NCBI GenBank assembly: GCA_021613375.1
Contig: CM038710.1
Location: 24,574,667-24,638,666, forward strand
Source: Megaleporinus macrocephalus
Lineage: Eukaryota > Chordata > Actinopteri > Characiformes > Anostomidae
Direction of reading: 5' to 3'
DNA: 64,000 nucleotides
In this document: piece after piece, positions 1 to 13,911 of the stretch
How the letters are laid out: each line of letters starts with the position of its first letter
How positions within the stretch are numbered: position 1 is the first letter of the stretch
Notes under the pieces: model-generated
Told to the model about the DNA's origin: nothing
The model's database searches: none
What the model saw: the letters and a program-made list of their open reading frames with translations, nothing else
Program-made: the position numbers and the translations under genes

Positions 1-488
1 ATTTGGTCCCATCAGACTGTGAGTCCGCTCGCTAGTCCTTGCATGAACTGTTGGAGAAAATTTCCATGCTTGCAGAATCTCCTGTTTTATTGGGGTATTT
101 CCATAAAAAATGTACCCCAAATGTCATTCTTGGGCTTCTTCTCCTCAAAGAAATTCAGCCAAAGAGGCTTCATTACACACAGCAAATATGCTTTTATGTG
201 TTTGTGTTGGGGTTATTCTCTTTGTTTCAGTCAGTACATGCCGGGAGGATGGTCTAAAAATTATTTTAAAATGATTTTGTAACCCAATAGTGGGGCAGAA
301 AGAAGAAAAGGGTGGAGGCAAATGAGAAAAAGATGTGCAGTTACAAGAAATCATGAATACTAATGCAGGTTGTTGTCCTCTATATTGAAGGTAGATTATA
401 TCATTGATAAGGGTCAGTTAGCCGGGCTTTGTTGATTCTTGTGGCGACCCTCGTTTATTATGTTGATTGTGTACTGGGCAAACAGGCA

Positions 489-521
<33 letters not shown>

Positions 522-563
522 GCTCTCTCTCTCACACACACACACACTCTATCTCTTTCTCTC
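489..563. repeat. Compound (CT)n(CA)n microsatellite
   Basis: CT dinucleotides with a few interruptions pass into a short CA run and back to CT. Overlapping serine/leucine-rich reading frames here are artefacts of the repeat. Confidence 0.95.
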
Positions 564-820
564 GTCCACTCACGCAAAGCCCAACTCCCACACACGGCTT
601 CCCCAGAGAGCTTTTAGAAGATGCACCAAATTACAGCCGGTATCTGCTTTTGATTACTCATACCTCATCCCCCAAGGATGCAGACATGCACAGAGGCAGT
701 CGTGCAGATGATATGATAAAGAGCACAACATTAGGCTTGCATTACATTGCTGTAGGCTGATGAAGCATCCTTAATAAGCATCTTTAGGTGTAACCATCAG
801 AGATGTGTTTATTTGTTTGT

Positions 821-841
821 AGGGTTAGGGTTAGGGTTAGG
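821..841. repeat. Short interstitial telomere-like tract
   Basis: Three perfect TTAGGG units (AGGGTTAGGGTTAGGG...) followed by GTTATATATATAGGGTTA and a (TTTA)n run ending near 888. Vertebrate telomere repeat motif, but too short for a functional end. Confidence 0.8.
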
Positions 842-867
842 TTATATATATAGGGTTATATATATAT

Positions 868-888
868 ATTTATTTATTTATTTATTTT
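868..888. repeat. (TTTA)n microsatellite
   Basis: About four to five ATTT/TTTA units directly after the telomere-like tract and a short TA run. Confidence 0.8.
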
Positions 889-1990
889 AAATAATCCTAG
901 CTAGAGCAGATGCAACAGTTCAACGTGCTAGACTCTGGGGTTTGTCTTGTTCTTTCACACCCTTTTGTGCAAGGCCTCAAAGTGATGCTGACTTTCAAAC
1001 TCAGCCGTGTAATCTGGGTTAAAGGCTCATTATCATTTCCTGTAGGTTCCATTGAAGGCTTGACCCAGCTTTCTAGGCTTCCATTCATCCTGTCTTTAAT
1101 CCTTGTGGTGGTTTATCCGCTGTACCTGATTCTCCCACAGAGCCAGTCGAAGAGGTTTCTCAGTGTCTACCTCCTATTATTACCTAAAGTCCTATTATCA
1201 CCGTGAGTTGGGCTGCATGGCAAAATCTTTTCACTTTTTTCATTCTTCCTTTTTTGGACATTTTCACGCTGTTCCTATTGGTGTGATGTCCTCTGAACTT
1301 CACTTCGTGTCATGTTCTTCTTGAGTCTGCTTAAATAGGTCGGAGGGGAAAATAGAAGAAAAAAAAGCGGGCCTAAATGTGAGCCCTGTGGCACACCATG
1401 CGACACCAGTCCCTTACCTTTGATCTGCCCGGCCGGCCCTCTGCTGTGTTCTTACCCGTCACTTCCCTCGTTACACTCTCTCACTCTTTCTTCCCCTACT
1501 GTCCCTTTATTACATGCTCTTTGTCTCCCAGCCTCTTTTCCTCTAATATCCGCCAGCCTGAGACCAAGATCCTGAGAACTGAACCGCAGCCCTGCCATGT
1601 GGTTTCTCTCACCATGGAGCATGTCTGAAGTTTGATAACGGCACTTTCAGCCACTCAATTTGTGGAAAAGTAGAGTGATAAAGTGGAATGAGCAAAACAA
1701 AGCGACTCCTAAATGACCCCGTTCGTTCTGCTTCCACCCCCAACCCTCCAACCCCTCCTCATTTGTTCTGCCTTCGGTGCTAAATCTAACAGTAGAACCA
1801 TAATGGCAGTTCATCAGAGTGCTGCGCTGCAAATGGCTTCTCACTGTGCGTTTTGAATAAGAGCGAGTCAGAGTGCGATAAGCTAATTTGGAGCTTTTTG
1901 TGAACTTAAACCCCATTGTTTCTGCAGTAATGTACACATGTAAATCCCCTGCCCTTAAATATCTCCAAAGTGAGAGTGTCTGCCTCCATT

Positions 1991-2024
1991 CTCTTCCTCT
2001 CTTTCTCTCTCTCTCTCTCTCTCT
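1991..2024. repeat. (CT)n microsatellite
   Basis: Near-continuous CT run with a few TT or CC interruptions; pyrimidine-only strand. Confidence 0.9.
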
Positions 2025-3207
2025 TTTCCCCTGCTACTGTTCCAAGGCTAATGGGCTGAGATCAAATCACCTAATCACTTTTACTTTAAAAAAAAAAAAA
2101 GTTCTCTATGTAAATTCTTTAAAAGCACATCTTGGCTGATATTATGCTGGCCAGAGAACATGAATAGCAATGAGATGGGAGTATCTCTGTCTGCCCCCCG
2201 ATTGTATTTTCTCTCAAAGCACTTTTACCCAAAGAGTTCTAGCTTAGCCTTTCCCTGGAGTTTTGTGCTGGTGTAGCAGAGCATGGCCGCCACCCCCAAG
2301 GTGAGGAGAAGCAGAGCGGCGAGAGGCGCTGACCTGGGCAGCAGGGGTCAGCCGCTAAGCCCTGGGGTCTCGCAGGAGCACAATGACCCGCAATGAGGAC
2401 ACATCCGCTCGGGCAGGGGCCCAGTCTCACAAAGAACGGGCAGCCACATGTACTTCGCATACTCTGAAGAGGACGTTCCCATTACAAAGATAAAAGTGGA
2501 GGGAAAGAGTGCATCACCATCAAAACATTTATAAGCACTTATCTTATTAATAATTATATGCTATAGTATCTCATTGTAAGATTAAAATATTACACACTAG
2601 ACAGTGTTTTTAGTTATTTTTTAAACAGCAAATGTTAAATAATTCAATTATTAATGTACAACGAGGCCTGTTTAAGTTACTTGTCTCAAGATTTGATCCA
2701 CTTTTGAAATATGAGTAATTTTGAATATTAATTTTATTATTCATTATTTTACAGTGGCATTCAACGTTCTGGGTACATCAAACATTTTTTGTTTATAAAT
2801 GATTTCAGGTCATTTTCTGTTTATTTATTCTAACTGTTTATTTATTATTATATTAATGTATTGTTTGTTGCACAGTGCTGTGTAAAAGTCAGAAACTGTC
2901 CTTTGTTTATTTAATTTCAAGTCAAAATGACCATTTAGTGCAATTATTTATTTTCAAGCACTAGAAAAAAAAACATATGTTTAACAGAAAGTTGCATTTA
3001 TGGCATTTATAGCATTTTGCTTGTATTCTGTTTAGAAGACTTGCTTTAAACTTTTCAAAGAAATCTGCAAATTCTTTTTCCGCAAGTTCTGTCTGTGAAG
3101 TTGTTTGCATTTTCTTATGTATTGAGAAAAGAAAAGATTTCTTAATGAAGGGTGCTCTTTCAGTTATGCCCAGTAATGTATACTATGCATATGTCTACTT
3201 GTTCCAA

Positions 3208-3279
3208 TTAATATAATATAATATAATATAATATAATATAATATAATATAATGTAATATAATATAATATAATATAATAA
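3208..3279. repeat. (AATAT)n pentanucleotide repeat
   Basis: About 14 units of the 5-bp word AATAT with one G substitution near 3253. No guanine otherwise. Confidence 0.95.
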
Positions 3280-6200
3280 TCATTGTTTTAAGCAGAAGCT
3301 GCACATTTCCTATTTTCATTCTTTTATACATGCGTCTGCAACTAAATAGGTTTTATATTACTGAAGATGCTGATTGCACATTATTCACGGGTAGCGTATG
3401 TGAAAGAGAAAATGGAGAAGACTTTTGCATAACAGATTTAGAACTTTAAAGAGAGGACGAGGGCGTCATGGTATCTGCGTGGATTCACTTGGGCGTGTCC
3501 TAAAACAAGGCAGTGGCGTGACCTCGTGACCTCGCGGTCCTGCCTGACACCATGGGCCGTAATGATTGTTCCCAGCCGACAAGGTCTGCTGATCATAGCG
3601 TGGGAGTCTTCCTGCAGTTTTAATACACCCTCACGCCCGTCATTGTATCTGTCTGCGGAGGAATGCCCGGGTGCTGTGCGTTCCTCTGTGGGAGTCAGCA
3701 TTAGCTGAGTGGGGAATGGCACCGAGCAGTACCAGACTGCGCTAATGCCACTTCTCCTTCCTTTACGGAAACCCACCACGTCCTCTCTCGGAGCGTTACA
3801 AATTTTATGTTTGTTTTCTCGAGTGTATTTCAGATCTCCGGGAGCGATAAACCCGCGTGTGGCGTAATCCTATCCTCCAGGTCCGAGGCCCTGCTCTCTT
3901 GCGCCTGTATGTGCCCCGCTTCCAAAATGGAGTTACTGTGTGTGGGAGTCCACTTTTTTTTTTCGTAAACTTTTTCACCCCCCACCCCAGACCTGGCCTT
4001 GAGTTAGATGCTGGATAAGTTGCACGTGCTGTGGCGCTGGTCCGAGAAGTTAAAAGTCGATCCTCGGCCTCTGGTAACTCCCCACAGAAGTGCTCGCTGT
4101 GTTTTCGCACGGAGCTCAACTCCAGCATGCAGCTTTTAAACTGTCGTTTAGCATTTTAAATGCACATATCAATTTCACCCAGGCAGTCAAAATGTCACGC
4201 CCGAGCATAATAATCCATCTGTTTAAGTGAGCCTTCAGAAGAAGAGAAAAAAGTGCACTTCATAAACAGTCATTTACAGAAATGGATGTTGATTTATTCT
4301 CAGCTATTGATCGACTAGGGAAAAAAAAACATCGCTCTTAACTCATCCGAGAAGTGAGAGAAACTCGAGAGTGATTTTGTCATCTGGTGATTAATGCAAA
4401 GCTGTGGTGTCGAAGGTTTGATTGAGGTTAATTCTGCGGTTCGGTCAATTTCCTGCCAATTTGCAAAGTTTTTCATTAGCTGCGATTGTCTGAAACACTT
4501 GACAGTGCAAATATTAGTTTTATTTCTTTTTTTTATTTCCCTTCAAGCGTTTTTTCCCTCTCTTCAGTGTCCACCAGTACTTACAGCCTGTAGAATATTT
4601 TTAAAATGTAGTTTTTTTTAAAGTAGTCACTACTTGCAGGAAAACATATAGACATATACATGCAGACATATACATGTATATAATATTAGTGCAGTGATGC
4701 TGGCGCTGATATTGTGTCGTTAGAAATGGCCACTCTTTTAAATGAGAGCTCTCCCGTAATTAGGAGTTTACTTATGACCCACTGTGTGTTTCATTACTGG
4801 AACAAATTGATCTTTTTGCACCACATTAGGAAACAGGAATTTCTCCATAATATGAAGGAAATTCTTGTCAACTTTTCATGTAATGTGAGAATATTTTTTT
4901 GGTAACTGGCTTCAATCAACCTTCCAGCGCTGTAGAGTTAATGCTTCCATGGGATGTATTTCTCATTTTTTTCCATGGGCTGTATTTCTTTTTTCCCTTC
5001 TCTGGATTCATTTTAATTGCCCCCAGGCTCCAGTGTGCAGCTTTATTCCACATTTCTGCTGTTGCAGGCAGAGGAAACAATAATAAAAGGCATATTTTTT
5101 TCTTAAATGGCATAATATTTATTATAAAATGTCTGAACGTTTATGGGCAAGCCAAGTTTGAAGCTATGAAGTACTTGCGTGATCAGTTGAGCTCTATATA
5201 AATGCACCAAGTTGTTGCTGTTCATTAGAATACGGTGACTGTTATATTGCTTGGAATCTAAAGGCTAGTGTTAAAGGAATAGTTCACTGAAGTCCAGTTT
5301 AGAGCTGGATTTATATGGCTAGTGCAGCTACCAAATACTAGCTACCAAATCTTTTCACCCCAAAACTTCTCTCCAAGTTCGCACAGACCTGTTGATGTTG
5401 ATTAAGAGCACAGCGTGACTTACTGTGGACTTCCAGGCTACACCAGGGCAGGTATTCACAAAGCAGGACTGTTTGTTGATCAGTTTTCTCCAGGGATGCA
5501 GGAACTGGGATCCTGAGGAAGCAGCAGCAGCGCCCCAGATTTCAGGTTTGGGTCACTGCAACTACTGAAATGCAAAATAATTGTATAATAAATCTGAAAC
5601 TTGCAAGTTATTTGAGTATAGTTACAACCTTTATCTGTTTGTTTTGGAGTGAAATTTGTATTTTTATGTTTTATGAATAGATTTTTAATAAACCTACAGT
5701 AGTGCTGTTTGTTAGCGTTGTATTGTCATTACAGTAATCTGAATCAGGTCAAGGTGCAAAGAGGAAGAGTGTGTACGGATTTATAGATCATGTCTGAGCT
5801 CAAAGGCTGCATAACATTGTTAAATCAAACTGAAAATGCCATAACGATGCATCAACTGTGCTGTTTTCTGCACGGAGTGTGTTTGAGTGTGTGACACGAT
5901 TGTTTAAAGCACCACACATTAACAGTCTGGTTGAGAGCACAGCAATCAGAGAGAGCATCAGCAGTTTAATGTGTCAGTTCGTGGGTATATTGTTGTCTCT
6001 TACCTCCATTGGCCATTGTCACAAATACTAGATCAGCACTCCGACTCCTGAGGTGTTTGTGAATACAGACGCTGTTGTCTAAAGAGCTTTCTGCAGTTTT
6101 GTTCAGTTTTTTTGTTTATAGCTCGCAGTAAGTCTTACTGTGTCCTGAATCACATAGACAGGTCTGCGCTGCCATGTAAAAGACCTGGATGTTGTTTAAG

Positions 6201-8129
6201 CGAATAGCAATTTGGACTATTTTATGTGACTGATGGCTTGTAAGGTGTATAAGCTCTATTAGTCTCGTAGCTCCAGTTACTGAAGACTGTATTTGGACTC
6301 CAGACATGTCTCGGCCAATCAGCTACAGCTGGACTAAGTGGAAAATTAGAAAATTTGCTTTTTTGCAGAACAAGCTACACTGCTAGGTGTAAGGATAGTT
6401 TTTCACTGTGCAGTGAACCCCGTGCAAAAGTTATGGCACATTTTCTGTTTCAGTGCATTAAAATTTAACTGTGCACCAACATTTGTACAAATATTCCAGA
6501 TTTTATAGATTTTGTTTGTACATTATGTGTTAACGTACTTTCCAAATCATGTAATCTGGGTTAGACTTTTTTTAATGTATTTAGCAACAAGAAAGCTTTT
6601 AGTATTGTTGTAGAAAGTTCCTTTAGTACTTAAGGAGAGTGAAGGCTTTGTGTGGGAAGATGTATAGCTTTCTAATAGACACGTATGGTTCTTTTCTCTA
6701 AGAAGTGCATTAGTATATTGTATTTTATTAATGCTCTGAGGCGTCTAAACAGTCATAGGCATAGCTTGACAGCTGTAAGGAAGTGTCTGGAGAGCAGTCT
6801 GACTAAACATGGTCCCTGTTCAGTTTAATGAGTAATTAGTCGAGATATGCTAACAGTGAGTGTCTGTGTTTCTCTCTCAGGGTCGCTTGGTTCTCATGTC
6901 TTCCGTGCGCCACCGGAGCTTCAGTGTCATTAAACTGGAGCGGGCCAGGTTTTTCGGGCAGTAGTGCGATAGAAAGCCGCAGCTGCCACGCTGACAGCTT
7001 TACCAGACCTCTTGTTGTTTCTGCCATTATCACTGTTTTTATTGCGCTTTCATGCATGAGCTTTGGGGTCTTAAAAGTTCCAGACTAAAGGCTGCCGGCT
7101 GCAGGTGAGAATTCCCACCGAGAACGCCGAGCTGTTTTCTGTCGAAGGTCTGCTCCCCAGCCGTTATCTGCTTTTTTTGTGCTGGTGTTTTGGTTCCCAG
7201 AAGGTTTTAAACACAACAGTCCCGAAGGTCTCCAGCTCCTAGGAGGGGAGAAATGTGGTGTAGAGGGGTTTAGACTGCATCCACTTTTCAATGCCTGATC
7301 CTCAGGGAGCATAAATACCAAACCCGTGTCTGAACAAAAACACGCAGGACGATTTCGTGAAGGGAAATCTCATTGCACTGTTGAAATGGGGCTGCCAGGT
7401 GTGTCCATGAAGAATCAAGCTTACCTTCAAGTTATGACAAACAATAACATCACAGTACATGATACACAGTTTTAGTTTGTAACAGGTTGGAACAGATCAA
7501 ATGCACTAGCAGTACTGTAGTGCCACGTTAAAGAAAGTATATGGGGAGTACAGTGATTTTTTATTTTATTTGAATGTCTGCAAAAGAAACAGGTCGATGA
7601 ATCATACAGTTCATAAAAAGAAATTCACATAATAAGATGATGACACAGTGGTGGCTACTTATACAGTTATACTTATACAGACTATACATTTTATGTAGTA
7701 AGTGTACACTTGGGTTTAGGCTCTCAATAATATAAATCTTAGCCCTGGTTCTTTTTTTACTGATACACGCAGATGTTCATAATATTTGCAAGAGTTTTAA
7801 ACACCATGCAACATTAAATGAACCAGAAATAAAAGGCAGTGACGCCCATTTTTCCATCACGGAGCAAAAAACCTTAAGTTTGTGTTTATGGTTGCTAAGA
7901 GCATTAGATGTTTGTTTTAGAAACTATTTGAGGAGGTGCTGACGAGATGGGTTGATGTAACTGGATATCAGTGGTGATTGCCAAGTGATCTGATGACAGT
8001 GCTTCAAATTTGATCACTGCCTTTTTAGGAAAGGCAATTAAAAATAACTACAGGGGATAAATGTGCATATCATCGCTGTTCAAAGAAAAACTCGATTTTC
8101 ATTGGTCTGCATCATTTGAACGCAACAGC

Positions 8130-8270
8130 TGCCGTTTACATTGTGGACCAATAGAAATGCTCCAAAGTAACTGAAATATTTTTGGTTCCATTGACTTATA
8201 TTGAAGGTAAAGACAGTTTTTGGCCTCTTTTGCCATTTTGGAGATACTTGTTTTTCATTGGACATATGAA
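8130..8270 (+). repeat. Dispersed repeat, copy 1
   Basis: Contains a 25-bp core at 8185-8210 (CCATTGACTTATATTGAAGG within it) that recurs in reverse complement at 52066-52090 with 23 of 25 matches. Similarity continues more weakly on both sides, including a GACCAAT/GACAAAT word. Family not recognised; probably a MITE-like element. Confidence 0.55.
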
Positions 8271-10655
8271 TATAATCAATAATACATTTTTAAAGAAAGG
8301 AAATAGCGTGCACTCTACCAACATCTGTTTATTTCATTTTATTTGACTGTAATGTGCTGATTACTTTGTCTACAAATAACAAACAATAAAAGCAATTTCT
8401 TTGGTAATGTAAAACAGCACTGTAATATGCTGTCATTTCAGATCTACATGTCCTTTTGTTCTCTTCTTCTCACTTGATTTGTTTCCTGCTTTATTAGAAA
8501 GCAGCTAGGCTGCGCACAGAGACATACTGTAGAAATATATCAGGTTCACAATCATCATAAATACGAATCTCCTCTCCCTCTAAACAAACCAGGCACACAT
8601 GTTGCTGCACATATTCAAAAAGACAGTGAAATAGTTTACCGCTCACACTTTGCAGAATCCTAGAATACACTCAGAAAAGCACGCGGCCAACGAAGACTTC
8701 TTAGCAGTGTAAACTCTTTCCCTTTTACATCCGTTGTCATTTGTGAAATCAGTTTAATGACAGGCGCTGAAACAGGAAAAGCCGGGCCTTTTGCTGTTCT
8801 GCCTCGAGCCCAGCGTGAAGCATGAATGCCCGTCAGTCCGTCTCGGGTTAAGTGGCGTTGAGTGTCAAGGTTGGGTAAACTGGTCAGGGCTGAAGTTAAA
8901 TGGACCCCCTGCAGGGTGGGCTTGTATGCCTGGGGCTTGACCCCCTGTTGCGAGGAGCCTCTAGAGCAGCGCTTTAGAGGAGGAACCCAACAGCTGGGAG
9001 ACGTGACCCCGCGCCCTCCCGAAGCCATTCTGCATGAGACGAATGATGAATGGAACACAATTAGAGTGTGGAGGTCAGAACTTTTAATGTGGGCTTTGTG
9101 CAAAGCATCGCTCCCACTGTGATGCCCTTAACTCTTCTGTTTGGAGTGGAGGAACATGTTCAGAGACTTTGGAGCAGGTAGATTTTTTTTTTTTTGCTCA
9201 CAGCAGAGTAACGAGAAGAGATGTGTTATTGTGAATGACATCACTGCTGTGACTTTGTCATGGACCTGAGCTTTAATACTCAGTTCTTCAATAATATATA
9301 ATATTAGATATACACTAGAATTCAGCCAATTTAATGTGCCCCCATTAAAGACAGAGGTGTTCCTGTTTGTGTGGTGATAGAACACTGAGCATCCAACATC
9401 AGTACCCGACCTCACTAATCCTTTTGTGGCTGAATGCAATTTAATCCTCACAAAAATGTTCCAACATTAAGTGTAAAGCCTTCCTAGAAGAGTAAAGGTT
9501 GTTACTGCACACACTGTTGTAAGTTAGTTGTAAATAAACAGAATAAAAACAATAAACAGTAAAAAACAAATACATTAAGTTTTACATACGTGTTCACCTA
9601 AATTGTGTATCAAGCAATTTAACTGTTTTTATTGAACTCCTGTTCAACAAAATGCTAAATATATTTCTGATGAACAAAATATTATTGAGCAATTCACACT
9701 TCAAAAACTCTTTCAATCAACTTCTGGCATTTTCCACTTTTTTACAGTATAACAGCAACATTTTGACTTTCATTGGTGTCCAATACATGCCACACACAGC
9801 AGACCCAGAGTCAGGTACTACACTGTCACAGTTAGTATACTTAGCCAGGTCAGCTATGCCACGTAACATTATAGGCCATGTGTTTATATATTTGATGAAC
9901 GCTCCAATCCAGAGTGATGTTGCAGATGTAGGCAGATATAGTGTTACCTCTATCACCCAAAGACTGCTATTGGCATACCGAGTGTGCTGCACTGTACTGT
10001 TAGAGGACAGCTGTACTACATACAATTTCGAGAAAAGTAAAAGTTCTCAAAAAACAACAGAACTTTTTTTGCCTTCTATAATTATAATTGTCATTTTTTT
10101 AATTATTATTATTATTATTTTTTTTCACTCTGCATGAATAAAATAGACCCAAGTGGCTGACTGGCTTATAATACATGGGGGGGCGAATTCCTAGTTTGTG
10201 ATCTGAGCCTTCCTCAAAAGGGGAGAGCTCTCTGCTTCTATCCTGTGACAGGGTCTCTGGTTTTCTGGGAGAGTGCACGTCTATATATCATCTATACATA
10301 CATCATCTTAGTGGACAAGGCAGTACTCTGTTTACATTCCCCTATTGAGAGGAACTCAGCTGTACGCTCATGTGAAATGACCTCAGTACACATGGGGTGC
10401 GTATTTGGAGTGCTCTAGAGATTTCAGTTGACTGGGTTTCAGTGTTTAGTGTATTTTTGTTGTAATTTAGATACGATTTTTTGCTATTTTCAGCCCTTAA
10501 TGTTATGTCCAGCCCTTTAGCCAGCATTTTTAGATTTTTCAGCCATTTGTGTTGTAATTGTTAGTTTAAGTGCTTGCCTCTGGGGCTATGCAGCTGTGGC
10601 CCACCTATTACTCAGTGCTAGAGCCCATTCTCTGCTACTGTACTATGTATGTCTC

Positions 10656-10716
10656 TCTCTCTTTCTCTCCCTCTCTCTCTCTCTCACTCACACACACACA
10701 TACACTCTCTCTCTCG
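10656..10716. repeat. Compound (CT)n(CA)n(CT)n microsatellite
   Basis: CT run, then about ten CA/CT units, then CT again. Same layout as the one at 489-563. Confidence 0.9.
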
Positions 10717-11403
10717 CCCTGTCTCTCTGTATTCTCCTTTTCAAAATGACCCTCAGTCAGATTTTTTTTTTTCTTAATTGAATTGTATGTGTTAACATAG
10801 ACTTTTTTTTAAAATACTACTTTAATATAGTATGTAGGATTGTTGTGATGTGAGCCTACAGCACCTACATTCCCACTGAAGTTATTTATATACTGTACAG
10901 TGCAACTGGTTTGAAGAACAAAACTGGCCCCAGCCATCACATATATTTGTTCATTTTTACATTCACAGTCACACAATAACTGCCAAACCAGGTATTATAT
11001 AATAACTGTAATACAGGGTTTCCACAAGAGGAGAGAGAGAGAGGTGGAAATAATTACATGAACTCATTGTTTTTCTAAGCAAATAAAGATGAATATGAGC
11101 TCCTATAAATGCTAATAAAAAATACAGTGTATTTGCTGTAGTGTTTTTAAGTTGTAGTGTTATATATATTATGTATAACCTACATAAACATGATTAAAAG
11201 TCTTGAAAAGGCTTGGTGATGTAAATAAGCTACATTATTTCCAGAAACATTTAATGTTTTAACAAATATTGTCTGTGTATATGACTGGTAATATTTTCAA
11301 CTAGCTGTGGCTTGATTTAGTCATATAGTCTCATATATTATAGCTAGCCAAGTACATTCAAGGGCTTATGTATTGGATGCATTTTCCCCTCAATACCAGT
11401 AAG

Positions 11404-11404
<1 letters not shown>

Positions 11405-11458
<54 letters not shown>
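11405..11458. repeat. (TA)27 microsatellite
   Basis: Perfect TA dinucleotide run of 54 bp followed by GTATGTATGTGTGTAG. Confidence 0.97.
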
Positions 11459-11461
<3 letters not shown>

Positions 11462-12048
11462 TGTATGTGTGTAGTATGTGATTGCTTTGGGACTTCTCCA
11501 CACTGCAGAGTGAAATGGAAATTGAGGGTGGTTGGATGCTTAACCCAGGTCCATTTAGAATGCCATCCCAAAACGCGGTCTGTAATTAGATAGGAGCCCA
11601 CGTGTGCGCTGAAGTTTTTATGGCACGGGAGGGTGAAAAGGAGCACGCTATTAGTTCCACCGCTGTAGTTTCTAACTACTGACTGGGTCAAGAAGTGGGC
11701 CCTGCTTTATGACTGCGGTCGGGACAAGAGCAAGGGCGCTTAATATATGGACACTGGTGAGTATCAGGCGAAGGGAGTGGGAGGCACTAAATTTGCAGTA
11801 CATTGCTGCGGCTCCTGTAGGAGTTTCTCATCACTGCTAATGGTGCTTTCAAAACCTGCCAGTCTCTTTTATTAGAGGAATCACAGTGGAAGGTAAAGCG
11901 ACTCTTCAGTGAAAAACCTAATTTACACTATTTATCCCCCTTATCCCTCATATAGTCATAGAGCCAGGACATGCTTGGTGTCTAAATTTTGCTTTTTTAA
12001 ATTTTGCACTGAAGCTACAGGACTAATGTAGTTAACAAGTAATGGATT

Positions 12049-12081
12049 CCACCCCCACCCCCCACCACTCCCCCACCCCCC
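12049..12081 (-). other. G-quadruplex-type motif on the minus strand
   Basis: C-only runs of five to six bases separated by single or few bases on the + strand. The minus strand therefore has four runs of five or more G with loops of one to five bases, which meets the usual G4 pattern. Confidence 0.7.
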
Positions 12082-12196
12082 AACTTGCATTGTACAAGTG
12101 CCATGATTATCACACACTTGCCTTTAATCAAGTTCTTTAGTGATTCCACTTTTCTTCATGTAGCTGTTTGTGCATGTCCGCAAATTTATAAAGCCA

Positions 12197-12537
12197 ATAA
12201 GATAAGAGAGACACTGCAATACCAGTGGAATGACCATGGCTTCCTCTCAACATACACACCATACACTTGTTTTAATGCTTTGTCAGACCCATGGACATGG
12301 ACAAAAGTATTGGGACATCTTCTTAGTACACCTACGGGAACTTTTATGACATCCCATTCTGAATCCATAGGAATTAAGTCCCCTTTTCAGCTGGAACAGG
12401 GTGAACTCTTCTGGGAAGGCTTGTTACAAGATTTTGGAGTGTGTCTGTGGAATATTTTTTAATTTGTGTGAGAGAGGTCAGATGCTGATGCTGGAACTGA
12501 GAGCCTGACTCGCAAGTTCATCCCAAAAGTGTTGAAG
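12197..12537 (-). mobile_element. Truncated Tc1-like element plus flank, copy A of a duplicated segment
   Basis: Nearly identical to 14135-14481, including about 95 bp that lie outside the transposon end. The Tc1 terminal word ATGGACAAAAGTATTGGGAC starts at 12295-12300, but the outer bases of the terminal repeat have been lost: 6 bp are missing compared with copy B. The inner sequence matches the part of fish Tc1 elements between the terminal repeat and the end of the transposase gene. The right end stops abruptly after GTTGAAG at 12537 and no second terminal repeat follows. Confidence 0.8.
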
Positions 12538-13839
12538 CCAAGTACACGCCAGAGGGAGAAATTCTTTCTCACACAAACCACTTTTTTCAGCTACCTAAAA
12601 TGCCTCTTCGGAATTCCAGCCCTTTTCTCTGTTACAAGGTGATGTCATCTCATAACACCAGCCTTATTGCCTGCTTACCTACAGCCCAGTCAGCGAAGGT
12701 GGATCTGGTCTTCCAACTTCTAGTAGCTTAAAAAAAAAAGTAAAATTATGAACATTTCGAAGGAGCGTAATGGGTCTCAGAGTGCTTTAAGCAGAAATAT
12801 AATAAAGTAGTGCAAAGATAAAAAACAGTACATTTAAAATAACAACAGCACAATTACGAACAGGAGAAAATGAGCCACCAAGCTCTAGTCATATTGTCTA
12901 AACTAATATTTTTTTAACCTTAATAAAAAAAAAAACTAAATATAATAATAATATTCTTCTAGTGCAGTTCCAGGATGTAGGCGCTGTATAACACAATGCT
13001 CTTCTACCAACATTCAGAAAACTGTAAGAGATCCAGCCGAGCAGTCTGGAGGGGCTAGACTGCTTTAGCAGATCAGTAAGACATGCTGGTGCTAGGGCAT
13101 TTAAATGTCACAAGCAAGACCTTGTAGTCAATGCAGAGTATAAACTGAATAAGACCAGCGTAATGTGCTCAGTCTAAATGGCAGTCCAGTATTGTGTCAG
13201 AGAGCTTTTAGTTGTATTGAAAAACCGTTAGGGTCAAGGATAAAACCTGTAACCCTATTAGCCATGCAATGTTTTGTTGTCTGTCTAGATAACATCATGT
13301 CTTACGGTGTCAGAAACCACATAAGCAAGGCATCTTCAGTTTAGAATAATCTACTACATTTGGGATTAAAGGAAAACTGTAAAGCTTTGATTGCTTTTCC
13401 ACTGAACTCTTGCTTTAACCATAACATATTTTTTGTCTGGCCAACTTTATTTACTTTACCTTTAACCTCTACGTAAATATATTAAACTGGTGAATGTATA
13501 CATTGTAATTTTACTGTATGTGCCTTATTTTCTGATAAATTATAGTCTAATGCATTGAGCTTTAGTGTTAGCATTTGAGCCCCCAGCTGTGTTTGGTATT
13601 AAAGTGTGTAATTGGCATAAAAACCTGTTTTTTTTTTCCTGCTAGGTAGATCAGCTTCAATCCGTAAAGGCATTAAGTGCTGCAGGGCTTGTCTTACATT
13701 TCCTTGTCTCGGCATTGTTTAATCAGTATCGCCCTTTGCTTTAAGTCTGGCGTCCGGCAGCAGCTGTTCATTCATTATAAATGTAATGACATAGAGGAGG
13801 TTCCACCCTTGGCAGTCAGGGAATGTTACAGAAGTGATG

Positions 13840-13843
<4 letters not shown>

Positions 13844-13909
<66 letters not shown>
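13844..13909. repeat. (TG)33 microsatellite
   Basis: Perfect TG run of 66 bp lying between the two copies of the duplicated Tc1 segment. Confidence 0.97.

Positions 13910-13911
<2 letters not shown>

Noticed and set aside
8660..9103. 147-codon open frame on the minus strand
   Set aside because: Competes with an equally open + strand frame in a GC-richer stretch where stops are rarer. No domain seen.
9652..10137. 161-codon open frame on the + strand
   Set aside because: Runs through a decayed interspersed repeat (CTCCAATCCAGAGTGATGTT region) and ends in T/ATT-rich sequence. The predicted residues resemble no family.
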